Source of the DNA: Alphaproteobacteria bacterium | GTDB lineage: Bacteria > Pseudomonadota > Alphaproteobacteria > Rhizobiales > Aestuariivirgaceae | Reading direction: 5' to 3' | DNA length: 24,874 nucleotides | NCBI GenBank assembly: GCA_024639035.1 | Contig: JAHEJE010000005.1 | Span: 1-24,874 of the forward strand | Shown: one piece after another, positions 1 through 9,426 of the stretch | Layout of the letters: every line of letters begins with the position of its first letter | Position numbering within the stretch: the first letter of the stretch is position 1 | The notes under the pieces: generated by a model | The model's database searches: none | Seen by the model: only the letters and a program-made list of their open reading frames with translations | What the model was told of the DNA's origin: nothing | Program-made: the position numbers and the translations under genes

Positions 1-2
1 GG

Positions 3-1598
3 GCGCTGGCGCCGACGCCATCGGGCGGGTTTGCGGTGCCGTGGAAGGCGTCGGACGATTATGGCGTCAGCAGCCTGGTTGCCGAGTTCAAGTTGCGCGG
101 GGCGCCTGCCGTCATCGCCGGCGCGGCCGATCAGGGCTCGCTGCAGTTTCCGGCGCCGGAATCGCAGGTGGCGCTGCAAAAGCTCAACCCGCGAACGGCG
201 GATGGCCGGGCGTTCATGGATTTCACCGAACATCCCTGGGCCGGGATGGAGGTCGAAATGCGGCTGCGGGCCAGGGACCAGGCCGGCCAGCCGGGCGTCA
301 GCGAGCCGATGGTGTTCAAATTGCCGGAACGCGACTTCCGCAAGCTGATGGCGCGGGTGATCATCGAACAGCGCCGCAACCTGGTGCGCTATCCCGGCGA
401 GAAGGGTGTGATCGTGCGGGCGCTGTCGGGCCTGATGGTCTGGCCTGAGGGGCTGATCGAAAAGAGTGCGCACTATCTCGGCGTGCGGATGGTGGCAAGC
501 CGGCTCTATGACGCCGGCGAACCCGATGAGCTCAAGGACATCGTCAAGCTGATGTGGGACCTTGCGGTGTCGATCGAGGACGGCGATCTGAGCGAAGCGC
601 TGAAGAAGTTGGAGGCCCTGCGCAAGCAGCTGCAGCAGGCCCTGGCCGAGGGTGCCAGCCAGGAGAAAATCGCCGAGCTGATGCAGCAGATGCGCGAGGC
701 GCTGAACGAGTATCTCGAGGCGATGGCGCGGCAGATGCAGGAAGCCATGCAGAACGGCCAGCAAATGCAGCCGCAACAGGTCGATCCCAGCCAGATGGTG
801 CAGTCGCAGGACCTGCAGCGGATGCTGGATATGATCGAGAACCTGGCCAAGTCCGGGGCCCGCGACGCTGCCCAGGAGATGTTGTCGCAGCTTGAGAACC
901 TGATGAAGAACCTGCAGCCCGGGATTGCCCAGCAGTCCAATCCGCAAGCCAATTCGGCGATGCAGAAGATGATGCGCGAACTGGGCGAGATGATGCGGCG
1001 TCAGCAGCAACTGATGGATGAGACGTTCCAGATGCCGGATGGCCAGAGCGGGCAGTCTCAGCAGCAACCGGGCGACGACCAGGCCAGACGCAACAATCAG
1101 CCCGGCGACCGGCAGGACAGCCTCGCCAACCAGCAGGGATCGCTGGAGCGCATGCTCGACCAGTTGATGCAGCAGCTCAATCAGCAGGGCATGGACGTGC
1201 CCGGCGGCCTGGACAGTTCAAAGGGCGCGATGCGCGATGCCCAGGGCGCGCTGCGCGAAGGCGACAAGCCCAATGCGCTGTCACAGCAGGGCGAGGCCAT
1301 GGACGGCCTGCGCGAGGGCGCCCAGAGCATGGCCCGGCAGATGCAGCAGCAGGGCACCGGCTCGGCCGGCAATTTCGGTCGCGATGGCGAGGCGCGCGGC
1401 AATCGTGACGATCCACTGGGCCGGCCGCGGGCGCGCCGCGGCGAGGACTTCGGGCCGAACCGCAGCATGGTCCCCAGCGAGGCGGCGGTGGAGCGGGCAC
1501 GGCGGATCCTGGAAACGCTGCGTTCGCGGGCCAACAACCCGCAACGACCGCGGATCGAGCTGGACTACATCGACAGACTGCTGCGGGGGCTTTACTAA
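3..1598 (+). CDS. TIGR02302 / DUF4175-type protein, 5' end outside window
   Basis: The reading frame is open from the first bases of the window, so the true start and the N-terminal part lie upstream. About 531 codons are visible. After a folded N-terminal part (about 150 residues), the protein becomes a long Gln/Met/Ala/Glu-rich, probably coiled-coil segment (visible residues about 190-450). This carries repeats such as QQMQPQQ, MMRELGEMMRRQQQ and MLDQLMQQLNQQG. It ends in a short basic domain (ARRILETLRSRANNP...IDRLLRGLY). This composition and ending match the C-terminal half of the TIGR02302/DUF4175 family of Hyphomicrobiales, whose full members are usually above 800 residues with N-terminal membrane helices. 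The function of the family is unknown to me; a cell-envelope role is inference. The family assignment rests on remembered resemblance, without a search. Confidence 0.75.
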   Translation, partial: ALAPTPSGGFAVPWKASDDYGVSSLVAEFKLRGAPAVIAGAADQGSLQFPAPESQVALQKLNPRTADGRAFMDFTEHPWAGMEVEMRLRARDQAGQPGVSEPMVFKLPERDFRKLMARVIIEQRRNLVRYPGEKGVIVRALSGLMVWPEGLIEKSAHYLGVRMVASRLYDAGEPDELKDIVKLMWDLAVSIEDGDLSEALKKLEALRKQLQQALAEGASQEKIAELMQQMREALNEYLEAMARQMQEAMQNGQQMQPQQVDPSQMVQSQDLQRMLDMIENLAKSGARDAAQEMLSQLENLMKNLQPGIAQQSNPQANSAMQKMMRELGEMMRRQQQLMDETFQMPDGQSGQSQQQPGDDQARRNNQPGDRQDSLANQQGSLERMLDQLMQQLNQQGMDVPGGLDSSKGAMRDAQGALREGDKPNALSQQGEAMDGLREGAQSMARQMQQQGTGSAGNFGRDGEARGNRDDPLGRPRARRGEDFGPNRSMVPSEAAVERARRILETLRSRANNPQRPRIELDYIDRLLRGLY

Positions 1599-1751
1599 AT
1601 TTCGGTGGGTCGTGCCCGAACGCGGGGCGAGCGCTTTTTTGGCGGTGCCGAGCGGGCGATTGCGGCAATCTGGCGTGCCTCGTTGCTTGCGCTGCCCAAT
1701 GGCTTGTGATAGTGGTCAGCGCGGTTGAGTGGGGAGGACCTGCGCACAGGC

Positions 1752-1780
1752 TTGGGCAAGGTCAGTTTCCTGAAATAAAT
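1752..1780 (+). promoter_or_regulatory. Candidate promoter of the atp operon
   Basis: In the 251-base gap before atpH there is a TTGGGC box (1752-1757), a 17-base spacer and an ATAAAT box (1775-1780), which resemble a sigma70-type -35/-10 pair about 70 bases before the atpH start. The match to consensus is only moderate. Further upstream, around 1613-1641, a short GC-rich inverted repeat runs into TTTTTT and may end the preceding transcript; that hairpin is weak. Confidence 0.3.
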
Positions 1781-1849
1781 CAATAGCTTGGTGTTCAATT
1801 CGACGAGATCGGGCATCGTGCGCTCAATGATCGGTAGAGAGCTGACGAC

Positions 1850-2409
1850 GTGACGGCCAAACAACATACGGTTTCCGGCATGCCAGGTCGCTATGCGACG
1901 GCATTGTTCGAGTTGGCGGCAGAGGCCGACTCCATCGACGCGGTCGGAAACGACCTGAACGCGTTCCAGGACCTGCTGGACCAATCCGACGACCTCAGAC
2001 GCCTGGTATCGAGCCCGGTGTTCGGGGCTGACGAACAACGCGGCGCCATCGACGCCATTCTCGCCAGGGCCGGTATCGGCGGTCTTGCGGCCAATTTCAT
2101 CAGGCTGGCCGCGGCCAACCGCCGGCTGTTCGCCATCTCCGCCATGATCTCCGCCTACCGCGCGCTGGTGGCCGATGCGCGCGGCGAAATAACGGCCGAA
2201 GTGACGTCGGCGGAAAAGCTGACGGCGGCTCAGGTCACCAAGTTGAAATCGTCGCTCAAGGCCATCGTCGGCCGCGACGTGCAACTTGCATCCAAAACAG
2301 ATGCGTCCATCCTGGGCGGACTGATCGTCAAGGTCGGTTCGCGGATGGTCGACAGCTCGCTTCGTACTAAATTGCAGAACCTCAAGACGTCCATGAAAGG
2401 GGTTGGCTG

Positions 2410-2410
<1 letters not shown>
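1850..2410 (+). CDS. atpH: F1F0 ATP synthase subunit delta
   Basis: This 186-residue protein is the delta subunit (OSCP equivalent) that joins the F1 head to the peripheral stalk of ATP synthase at the inner face of the cytoplasmic membrane. The opening SGMPGRYATALFELAAEADS matches the usual alphaproteobacterial beginning after a short leader, and the C-terminal part has the family pattern GGLIVKVGSRMVDSSLRTKLQNL. The length is normal. The start chosen is GTG at 1850, preceded by a purine-rich stretch (GGTAGAGAG); an internal ATG at 1880 would remove the leader and is less likely. It is the first gene of atpHAGDC, and its TGA overlaps the atpA ATG by one base (TGATG), which suggests translational coupling. 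Confidence 0.95.
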
Positions 2411-3942
<1,532 letters not shown>

Positions 3943-3985
3943 ATCCTGCGCTACGGGAACAGTAAAGAGCGACAGGGCCTGATAC

Positions 3986-4879
3986 ATGGCAAGCCTCAAG
4001 GACCTAAGAAACCGCATCGCCAGCGTGAAAGCCACGCAGAAGATCACCAAGGCGATGCAGATGGTGGCAGCGGCCAAGCTGCGCCGCGCCCAGGAGGCGG
4101 CCATCGCGGCGCGCCCCTATTCGCAACGCATGAGCACAGTGCTGGCCAATCTGTCGGCCGCCCTCGAGGGCCGCGACGGTGCGCCGCAACTGATGGTCGG
4201 CACCGGCAAGGCCGACACCCATCTGCTGGTCGTGTGCACCGCCGAGCGGGGACTGTGCGGCGGCTTCAATTCCTCGATTGCCAAGCTGGCCCGGGAGAGG
4301 GCCGATGAGCTGATCGAAGAGGGCAAGGACGTCAAGATCCTGTGCGTCGGCAAGAAGGGCTACGATGCGCTCAAGCGCCTGCACGGCAGATACATCCTGG
4401 ACACCGTCGATCTGCGCGGCGTCAAGCGTGTCGGCTTCAATGACGCCCATGCCATTGCGTTGCGCATTCTCGAGATGTTCGAGGCCGGCGACTTCGACGT
4501 CTGCACGGTGTTCTACTCCGAGTTCCGGTCGGTGATTTCACAGATCCCGACGGCCCAGCAGTTGATCCCGGCCCAGGTCGAGGCGGCTGATGGCGAAGCC
4601 GACGAAACGTTCGACCTTGGTGGCGCGATCTACGACTACGAGCCGGACGAGGCGGAAATCCTTCAAGAGCTGCTGCCGCGCAACATCTCGATCCAGATCT
4701 TCCGGGCGCTGCTTGAGAATGCCGCCTCCGAGCAGGGCGCGCGGATGAGCGCTATGGACAACGCCACCCGCAATGCCGGCGAAATGATCGACAAGCTGAC
4801 GCTGAGCTACAACCGCCAGCGCCAGGCCCAGATCACCAAGGAACTGATTGAAATCATCTCCGGCGCGGAAGCGCTGTAG
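3986..4879 (+). CDS. atpG: F1F0 ATP synthase subunit gamma
   Basis: This is the central rotor shaft of F1, which couples proton-driven rotation to catalysis in the alpha/beta hexamer. The 297-residue protein starts with the hallmark N-terminal helix (MASLKDLRNRIASVKATQKITKAMQMVAAAKLRRAQ, residues 1-36) and ends with the paired C-terminal helix (YNRQRQAQITKELIEIISGAEAL). Between them is the Rossmann-like domain with ERGLCGGFNSS. It is the third gene of the operon, and 32 bases separate it from atpD. Length and motifs are typical. Confidence 0.97.
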   Translation: MASLKDLRNRIASVKATQKITKAMQMVAAAKLRRAQEAAIAARPYSQRMSTVLANLSAALEGRDGAPQLMVGTGKADTHLLVVCTAERGLCGGFNSSIAKLARERADELIEEGKDVKILCVGKKGYDALKRLHGRYILDTVDLRGVKRVGFNDAHAIALRILEMFEAGDFDVCTVFYSEFRSVISQIPTAQQLIPAQVEAADGEADETFDLGGAIYDYEPDEAEILQELLPRNISIQIFRALLENAASEQGARMSAMDNATRNAGEMIDKLTLSYNRQRQAQITKELIEIISGAEAL

Positions 4880-4911
4880 ATCGTATTTGAGAAAGCAAGG
4901 GACCAGACACG

Positions 4912-6435
4912 ATGGCCAGAACACCCGCCAAGACACCAGTTGCCAAGAAGGCTCCGGCCAAGACCGCGGCCAAGAAGGCTCCGGCAAGCAAGGCGCCCGC
5001 CGCCAAGGCTGCTGCCTCCGGTGCGGTCGGCTATGTCCGCCAAGTGACCGGCGCCGTCGTCGACGTGCAGTTCGAAGATCACCTGCCGGAAATCCTGAAT
5101 GCGCTGGAAACCGACAACGGCGGCAATCGCCTGGTGCTCGAAGTTTCGCAACACCTGGGCGAGAATACGGTCCGCACCATTGCCATGGACGGCACCGAAG
5201 GCCTGGTGCGCGGTCAGAAAGTGGTCGATATCGGAACGCCGATCATGGTGCCGGTCGGCGAGGAAACGCTGGGCCGCATCATGAACGTGATCGGCGAGCC
5301 GGTGGACGAGGCCGGACCGGTCAAGGCCAAGGCGACGCGGGCCATTCACCAGGACGCTCCACCCTTCATCGACCAGTCGACGGAAGCGGAAATCCTGGTT
5401 ACCGGCATCAAGGTTGTCGATCTGCTGGCGCCATACGCCAAGGGCGGCAAGATCGGCCTGTTCGGCGGCGCCGGCGTCGGCAAGACGGTTCTGATCATGG
5501 AGCTGATCAACAACATCGCCAAGACGCACGGCGGCTATTCGGTGTTCGCCGGGGTCGGCGAACGCACCCGCGAGGGCAACGACCTCTATCATGAAATGAT
5601 CGAATCGGGCGTGAACGAGCTTGGCGGCGGCGGCAAGTCGAAGGCGTCTCTGGTCTACGGCCAGATGAACGAGCCACCCGGAGCGCGCGCCCGGGTTGCC
5701 CTGTCCGGCCTGACCGTGGCCGAGCATTTCCGTGACGAGGGCCAGGACGTGCTGTTCTTCGTCGACAACATCTTCCGCTTCACCCAGGCCGGCTCGGAAG
5801 TGTCGGCGCTGTTGGGCCGCATTCCGTCGGCGGTGGGCTATCAGCCGACACTGGCCACCGACATGGGCACCATGCAGGAACGGATCACCTCCACTCACAA
5901 GGGCTCGATCACCTCGGTGCAGGCGATCTACGTGCCGGCCGACGACCTGACCGACCCGGCGCCGGCGACCTCGTTTGCCCACCTGGACGCCACCACGGTG
6001 CTGTCGCGCAGCATTTCCGAAAAGGGCATCTATCCGGCGGTGGATCCGCTCGATTCAACCTCGCGCATGCTCGACCCGCGGATCATCGGCGACGAGCACT
6101 ACGCGGTTGCTCGCCAGGTGCAGGAAATTCTGCAGCGCTACAAGGCACTGCAGGACATCATCGCCATTCTCGGCATGGATGAGCTGTCGGAAGAAGACAA
6201 GCTGGCGGTGGCCCGGGCCCGCAAGATCGAGCGCTTCCTGTCGCAGCCGTTCGACGTTGCCGCGGTGTTCACCGGTTCCGATGGTGTCCAGGTTCCGCTG
6301 GAAGATACCATCAAGGCGTTCAAGGGCCTGTGCGCCGGCGATTACGACCACCTGCCGGAGCCTGCCTTTTACATGGTCGGCACCATCGAAGAAGCGATCG
6401 CCAAGGCCGAGCGCCTGGCCGCGGAAGCCGCCTAA
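4912..6435 (+). CDS. atpD: F1F0 ATP synthase subunit beta with Lys/Ala/Pro-rich N-terminal extension
   Basis: This is the catalytic beta subunit. Of 507 residues, about 37 at the N-terminus form a low-complexity, strongly basic extension (MARTPAKTPVAKKAPAK..., with repeated KKAPA units). The normal beta fold begins near residue 38 (GAVGYVRQVTGAVVDVQF). The P-loop GGAGVGKT is at 185-192 and is followed by GERTREGNDLYHEM, with the Walker B strand VLFFVDNIFRF further on. The start ATG has AAGGGA about 10 bases upstream; no later start in front of the core fits better, so the extension appears real. Similar extensions are known to me from rhizobial AtpD, and their role is unclear. The spacing is 32 bases to atpG and 23 to atpC. 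Confidence 0.97.
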   Translation: MARTPAKTPVAKKAPAKTAAKKAPASKAPAAKAAASGAVGYVRQVTGAVVDVQFEDHLPEILNALETDNGGNRLVLEVSQHLGENTVRTIAMDGTEGLVRGQKVVDIGTPIMVPVGEETLGRIMNVIGEPVDEAGPVKAKATRAIHQDAPPFIDQSTEAEILVTGIKVVDLLAPYAKGGKIGLFGGAGVGKTVLIMELINNIAKTHGGYSVFAGVGERTREGNDLYHEMIESGVNELGGGGKSKASLVYGQMNEPPGARARVALSGLTVAEHFRDEGQDVLFFVDNIFRFTQAGSEVSALLGRIPSAVGYQPTLATDMGTMQERITSTHKGSITSVQAIYVPADDLTDPAPATSFAHLDATTVLSRSISEKGIYPAVDPLDSTSRMLDPRIIGDEHYAVARQVQEILQRYKALQDIIAILGMDELSEEDKLAVARARKIERFLSQPFDVAAVFTGSDGVQVPLEDTIKAFKGLCAGDYDHLPEPAFYMVGTIEEAIAKAERLAAEAA

Positions 6436-6458
6436 GCACTTGAAAGGACCGCAGGCCG

Positions 6459-6857
6459 ATGGCTGAGACCTTGAAATTCGAGCTGGTAAGTCCGGAACGC
6501 CTGTTGATGTCGGAGGAGGTTCAGCAGGTGAACATTCCCGGCACCGAGGGTGACATGGGCATTCTCGTCAACCATGCTCCGGTGCTGTCGACATTGCGTC
6601 CCGGCGTGGTCGAAGTCACCGATGGCGACGGCAAGGTAGACCGTATTTTCGTGCGCGGCGGGTTCGCCGAGGTCAATCCGGCCGGCCTGACGGTGCTGGC
6701 CGAAGAGGCGATCCACATGGATGACCTCGACGCCGCGGCGCTGGACCAGCAGGTCCAGGACGCCGAGGAAGATGTCGCCGATGCCACGGACGACGAAAAA
6801 CGGCGCAAGGCCCAGGAAACGCTGGACCACCTGAGGCAGCTGCGCTCGGCGATGTAG
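6459..6857 (+). CDS. atpC: F1F0 ATP synthase subunit epsilon
   Basis: This is the 132-residue epsilon subunit, part of the central stalk that links gamma to the c-ring and can inhibit ATP hydrolysis. The N-terminal beta-sandwich carries the family signature VNIPGTEGDMGILVNHAPVLSTLRPG (about residues 24-49). A C-terminal helical part follows (DLDAAALDQQVQDAEEDVADATDDEKRRKAQETLDHL). AAAGGA lies about 10 bases before the ATG. It is the last gene of the operon. No F0 genes (atpIBEF) are near, in line with the split F1/F0 operons usual in alphaproteobacteria. Confidence 0.96.
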   Translation: MAETLKFELVSPERLLMSEEVQQVNIPGTEGDMGILVNHAPVLSTLRPGVVEVTDGDGKVDRIFVRGGFAEVNPAGLTVLAEEAIHMDDLDAAALDQQVQDAEEDVADATDDEKRRKAQETLDHLRQLRSAM

Positions 6858-6871
6858 GTCCGGGTATCGGA

Positions 6872-6894
6872 TTGCAGCATCTGCAACGGTTGCA
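6872..6894. repeat. Two overlapping inverted repeats after atpC
   Basis: TTGCAG-CAT-CTGCAA (6872-6886) is a perfect 6-base inverted repeat. It overlaps TGCAAC-G-GTTGCA (6882-6894), another perfect 6-base inverted repeat. The two hairpins share the bases 6882-6886 and so exclude each other. No T-run follows, so this is not a classical intrinsic terminator. It could be an RNA 3' structure or a protein-binding site. Confidence 0.4.
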
Positions 6895-7001
6895 ACAGCA
6901 CTGCGACACAAACGATTGTCCGCAACACCTGCAAAATCTTCCGTCAACTGAGTTCGCGGAAAGCGGCAGGGATGTGCCACTTTCGGTCGTTGATGCTGAC
7001 T

Positions 7002-7130
7002 ACGGCCATAAAAGGAGGATGACCCGCCAGCGCATCGGTTTTGCGAGGTGTTGGAGCTGCCGCAGCGCATCATGTTCCGCAGGCCGGGCAGGAGGACGAA
7101 GAAGACGGCAGTGGCGCCGCAGCCTGACCA
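7002..7130 (-). pseudogene. Decayed copy of the twin-transmembrane (HIG1-like) gene at 8319-8501
   Basis: Read on the minus strand, this stretch aligns closely with the intact gene at 8319-8501. Shared peptide blocks include MRWRVIL and then, in another frame, GLxNMMRxGSSxTSQ. In DNA, 7016-7130 follows about 8376-8490 with roughly one change in six or seven bases, a one-base deletion near 7043, and loss of about 20 bases near 7010. The start codon region is not preserved. The frame therefore breaks at least once and the copy cannot make the full protein. It is a duplicated, degenerating relic about 1.3 kb from the intact gene. Confidence 0.7.
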
Positions 7131-7241
7131 TCGTAAAGGTAGCATTTACGGGAGGTTGGGCCGGGGAGCGGGACGGGTCAGACTTCAGGGCCAGTCGTCT
7201 TGAATGGTATGTACTTGCCTGCGGACCATATCTACACAACA

Positions 7242-7259
7242 CTAGGGTCCTGACCCTAG
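7242..7259. repeat. Palindrome CTAGGGTC-CT-GACCCTAG
   Basis: Perfect 8-base arms surround a 2-base centre. The same element occurs at 23242-23259 with centre AT, and a shorter version (GGGTC-CT-GACCC) lies at 8284-8295. It sits 31 bases before the start of the metallo-beta-lactamase-fold gene. It may be a dispersed intergenic repeat or a protein-binding site. Confidence 0.6.
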
Positions 7260-7290
7260 GTGCACACCAAACCCTGGAGATAGATCTGCC

Positions 7291-8271
7291 ATGCCAGCTC
7301 CAATTTCACTCACCCGTCGCCAGGCCATCGGCTTCACCGGTGCGATTGCACTCACGACCTTGAGCGGCCTTCCGCTTGCCCGGGCCAAGGCGCCGATGCT
7401 GGGGCAGGCGAAGTGGGATTTCTATCGCTTCAAGCTCGGCGCCTTTGAAGTGACGATTATCCGCGATGGTGCGACGACCCCCGCTGGGCCCTATCCGGCC
7501 TTCGGGGAGGATCAGTTCGAAGAGGATGTTCACGAGCTGCTGGCCGCCAATCATCTGCCGCTGAAGCGTTTCGAGCTGCCCTACAGCCCGGTGCTGGTAA
7601 ACACTGGTTCCCAGCTTGTGCTGTTCGATGCGGGTAATGGCTCTAGCCGGCGTCCCGACAGCGGCTATCTGCCGGACGGCTTGAAGGCCGCAGGCTATTC
7701 GCCTGATCAGGTGGATGTGGTGGTGATCACCCACTGCCATCCCGACCACATCGGTGGGCTGATCGAGAATGGCTCGGCCGTTTATCCGAATGCCCGCTAT
7801 GTCTGCGGCGGCAAGGAGTATGATTTCTGGTCGTCGACGGAGCTGTTGGAACACGACCCCGGCATGGCGCGGCGGGCCCGCTCGGTGCAGGCCAACGTTG
7901 TTCCGCTCGCCCCGAAGATGAGCTTTCTAGAAGACGAGGGCGAAGTCCTCACCGGCATTCGTGCCATCGCCTCGCCCGGACATACGCCGGGGCATCTGGC
8001 CTACCATGTGGAAAGCGAAGGCAAACGTCTCCTCATCTGGGGTGATGCCATCGTTCACTATGTTATTTCGTTCCAGCGCCCCGACTGGCCGCTGGCTGCC
8101 GATATGGACAAGGGCGTGGCGGCGGAAACGCGTCGCAAGCTTCTGGGCATGGCTGCTGCCGACAGGATTCCTGTGACGGGCTACCACCTGCCATTTCCGG
8201 CGCTGGGGTTCGTTGAGCCCCATGAGGATGCGTTCCGGTTCGTGGCGGCGGGATATCAGTTCAATTTGTAG
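7291..8271 (+). CDS. Secreted metallo-beta-lactamase-fold hydrolase (Tat-type signal)
   Basis: The 326-residue protein has an N-terminal twin-arginine signal (LTRRQAIGF, residues 7-15), a hydrophobic stretch and an ALA-type end (LARAKA near 34), so export to the periplasm by the Tat route is likely. The metal-binding motifs of the family are present: HCHPDH at 148-153 (H148, H150, D152, H153), H231 in SPGHTPGH, D252 in WGDAIVH, and a late H299 (GYHLPFP). A binuclear zinc or iron hydrolase is expected; the substrate is unknown. The family includes lactonases and alkyl or aryl hydrolases, and the sequence does not choose among them. GGAGA precedes the ATG by about 11 bases. It is a single gene, convergent with 8319-8501, and palindromes flank both of its ends. 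Confidence 0.85.
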   Translation: MPAPISLTRRQAIGFTGAIALTTLSGLPLARAKAPMLGQAKWDFYRFKLGAFEVTIIRDGATTPAGPYPAFGEDQFEEDVHELLAANHLPLKRFELPYSPVLVNTGSQLVLFDAGNGSSRRPDSGYLPDGLKAAGYSPDQVDVVVITHCHPDHIGGLIENGSAVYPNARYVCGGKEYDFWSSTELLEHDPGMARRARSVQANVVPLAPKMSFLEDEGEVLTGIRAIASPGHTPGHLAYHVESEGKRLLIWGDAIVHYVISFQRPDWPLAADMDKGVAAETRRKLLGMAAADRIPVTGYHLPFPALGFVEPHEDAFRFVAAGYQFNL

Positions 8272-8283
8272 GGCGTCCACCTG

Positions 8284-8295
8284 GGGTCCTGACCC
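8284..8295. repeat. Short palindrome GGGTC-CT-GACCC
   Basis: This is the reduced form of the element at 7242-7259, with 5-base arms and the same CT centre, set in CTGGGGTCCTGACCCTGGGG (8281-8300). It lies between the convergent ends of the metallo-beta-lactamase-fold gene and the twin-transmembrane gene, where it could help end transcription from either side. No T-run is present. Confidence 0.5.
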
Positions 8296-8318
8296 TGGGG
8301 TCCGTAACCGGTCCTGCT

Positions 8319-8501
8319 TCAGCTGGTCTTGTACCAGATCGCGGCCATGATCATGATGACGGCGAGGAACTGGAGGATAACGCGCCAGCGCATGAGTTTC
8401 TGCGAGGTGCTGGAGCTGCCGCCGCGCATCATGTTCCACAGGCCGGCCAGGAGCACGAGAAAGACGGCGGCGACGGCCAGCATGACGAGATAATCGAGCA
8501 C
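8319..8501 (-). CDS. Twin transmembrane (HIG1-domain-like) small protein
   Basis: This 60-residue protein has two membrane helices (about residues 4-21 and 41-57). They are joined by a loop with the conserved pattern GLWNMMRGGSSSTSQKLMRWRV. This arrangement and the N-M-M-R-G...SQKLMRWRV motif match the short 'twin transmembrane' proteins of Hyphomicrobiales, related to the HIG1 family. Mitochondrial HIG1 proteins associate with respiratory supercomplexes; a respiratory role here is inference. It is 28 bases downstream of the short-chain dehydrogenase gene on the same strand. A decayed second copy lies at about 7002-7130. Confidence 0.8.
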   Translation of the reverse strand: MLDYLVMLAVAAVFLVLLAGLWNMMRGGSSSTSQKLMRWRVILQFLAVIMIMAAIWYKTS

Positions 8502-8529
8502 TTGTCACAAACCCTTCATTTCGCGGCGA

Positions 8530-9426
8530 TCACGATACCCGACTGGACAATCTGTCCAGCGCCCGGCCGGTGAGGATGCGGCGGGCGAGCGCCATGGCCC
8601 AGGTCGACGATGTAACATAGTAGCGCGGTCGCGGGCTGCTGCTTTCTGTCGCGTGGATCAGCTTGTCGAGAACCGCCTCGGGGCCGAGGCGGTATTTCGG
8701 CAAGATGCCGGGCTTGGCCCTGGCGCGGGCCGCGGCGGGCTTTTCGGGCGGGCGCGGGCCGTTGCGGGCGAGCTTTTCGTCCTCGGCTGCAAGCTGGCGG
8801 GCGTATTCGGCGGCGTGTGGCGAGGCCTCCAGATCGACATTGGCGCGCAGTTTGGCGATGGCGTGTTCGCGAAACCGCGTACGGATCGGGCCGGGCTCGA
8901 TCTGGCAGACGTGGATGCCGGTGCCGGCCAGCTCCAGGCGCATGGTGTCGGACAGGGCCTCGATGGCGAACTTGGAGGCGTTGTAGGCGCCGCGCCACTT
9001 AAGCGCCACCAGGCCGAGGACCGAAGAACACTGGACGATGCGCCCGGCGCCGTTGCTGCGCATGGCCGGAAGCAGGCGGCAGGTGAGGTCGTGCCAGCCG
9101 AAGACATTGGCCTCGAACTGCTGGCGCAGGACATCGACGGTGAGATCCTCAACCGCGCCGGGCTGGCCGAAGGCGCCGTTGTTGAACAAGGCATAGAGAT
9201 TGCCGCCGGTGCGCTCGAGCACGGCTGAGGCGCAGGCGGCGATGGACTTCGGGTCGGCATAGTCGAGGGCGATGGCCTCCAGGCCTTCCGACGACAGCCG
9301 CTCAAGGTCGTTGCTCGTGCGGGCGGTGGCAAATACCCGCCAGCCGCGCTCGGCCATGCCGTGGGCACAGGTGTAGCCAATTCCTGACGAGCAGCCGGTG
9401 ATCAGGATGGTTCGGCTGCCGGTCAA
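8530..9426 (-). CDS. Short-chain dehydrogenase/reductase (SDR)
   Basis: This is a classical SDR of 298 residues. The cofactor loop is TGCSSGIG (10-17), the NAG-type motif is FNNGAF (81-86), and the catalytic residues are S135, Y148 and K152 (YNASK). After about residue 200 there is an extended C-terminal region rich in Ala, Pro and Arg. The start chosen is TTG at 9426: GGAAGG lies six bases upstream, the TTG overlaps the mcd stop as TTGA, and the fold begins directly after it (MTGSRTILITG). The longer frame upstream is only the shadow of mcd. The substrate cannot be read from the sequence. Coupling to mcd suggests co-expression with EMC-pathway genes, but no SDR step is known to me in that pathway. 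Confidence 0.85.
   Translation of the reverse strand: MTGSRTILITGCSSGIGYTCAHGMAERGWRVFATARTSNDLERLSSEGLEAIALDYADPKSIAACASAVLERTGGNLYALFNNGAFGQPGAVEDLTVDVLRQQFEANVFGWHDLTCRLLPAMRSNGAGRIVQCSSVLGLVALKWRGAYNASKFAIEALSDTMRLELAGTGIHVCQIEPGPIRTRFREHAIAKLRANVDLEASPHAAEYARQLAAEDEKLARNGPRPPEKPAAARARAKPGILPKYRLGPEAVLDKLIHATESSSPRPRYYVTSSTWAMALARRILTGRALDRLSSRVS

Larger units (their letters stand above)
6858..7290. other. 433-base intergenic region after atpC with decayed gene copy and inverted repeats
   Basis: No intact gene was found. The region holds, in order: two overlapping inverted repeats (6872-6894); a decayed copy of the twin-transmembrane gene found at 8319-8501 (about 7002-7130, minus strand); a 6-base inverted repeat CGTAAA...TTTACG (7132-7150); and an 18-base palindrome (7242-7259) just before the next gene. 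I see no strong U-tract terminator for the atp operon here. Confidence 0.6.

Noticed and set aside
4912..5022. Tandem repeat or inserted element at the atpD start
   Set aside because: The repetition is at the peptide level (KKAPA units), in frame, and fits known AtpD extensions; no flanking repeats point to insertion.
4807..5982. A 391-codon minus-strand frame across atpG and atpD
   Set aside because: It is antisense to ATP synthase genes, with composition typical of a reverse-complement shadow.
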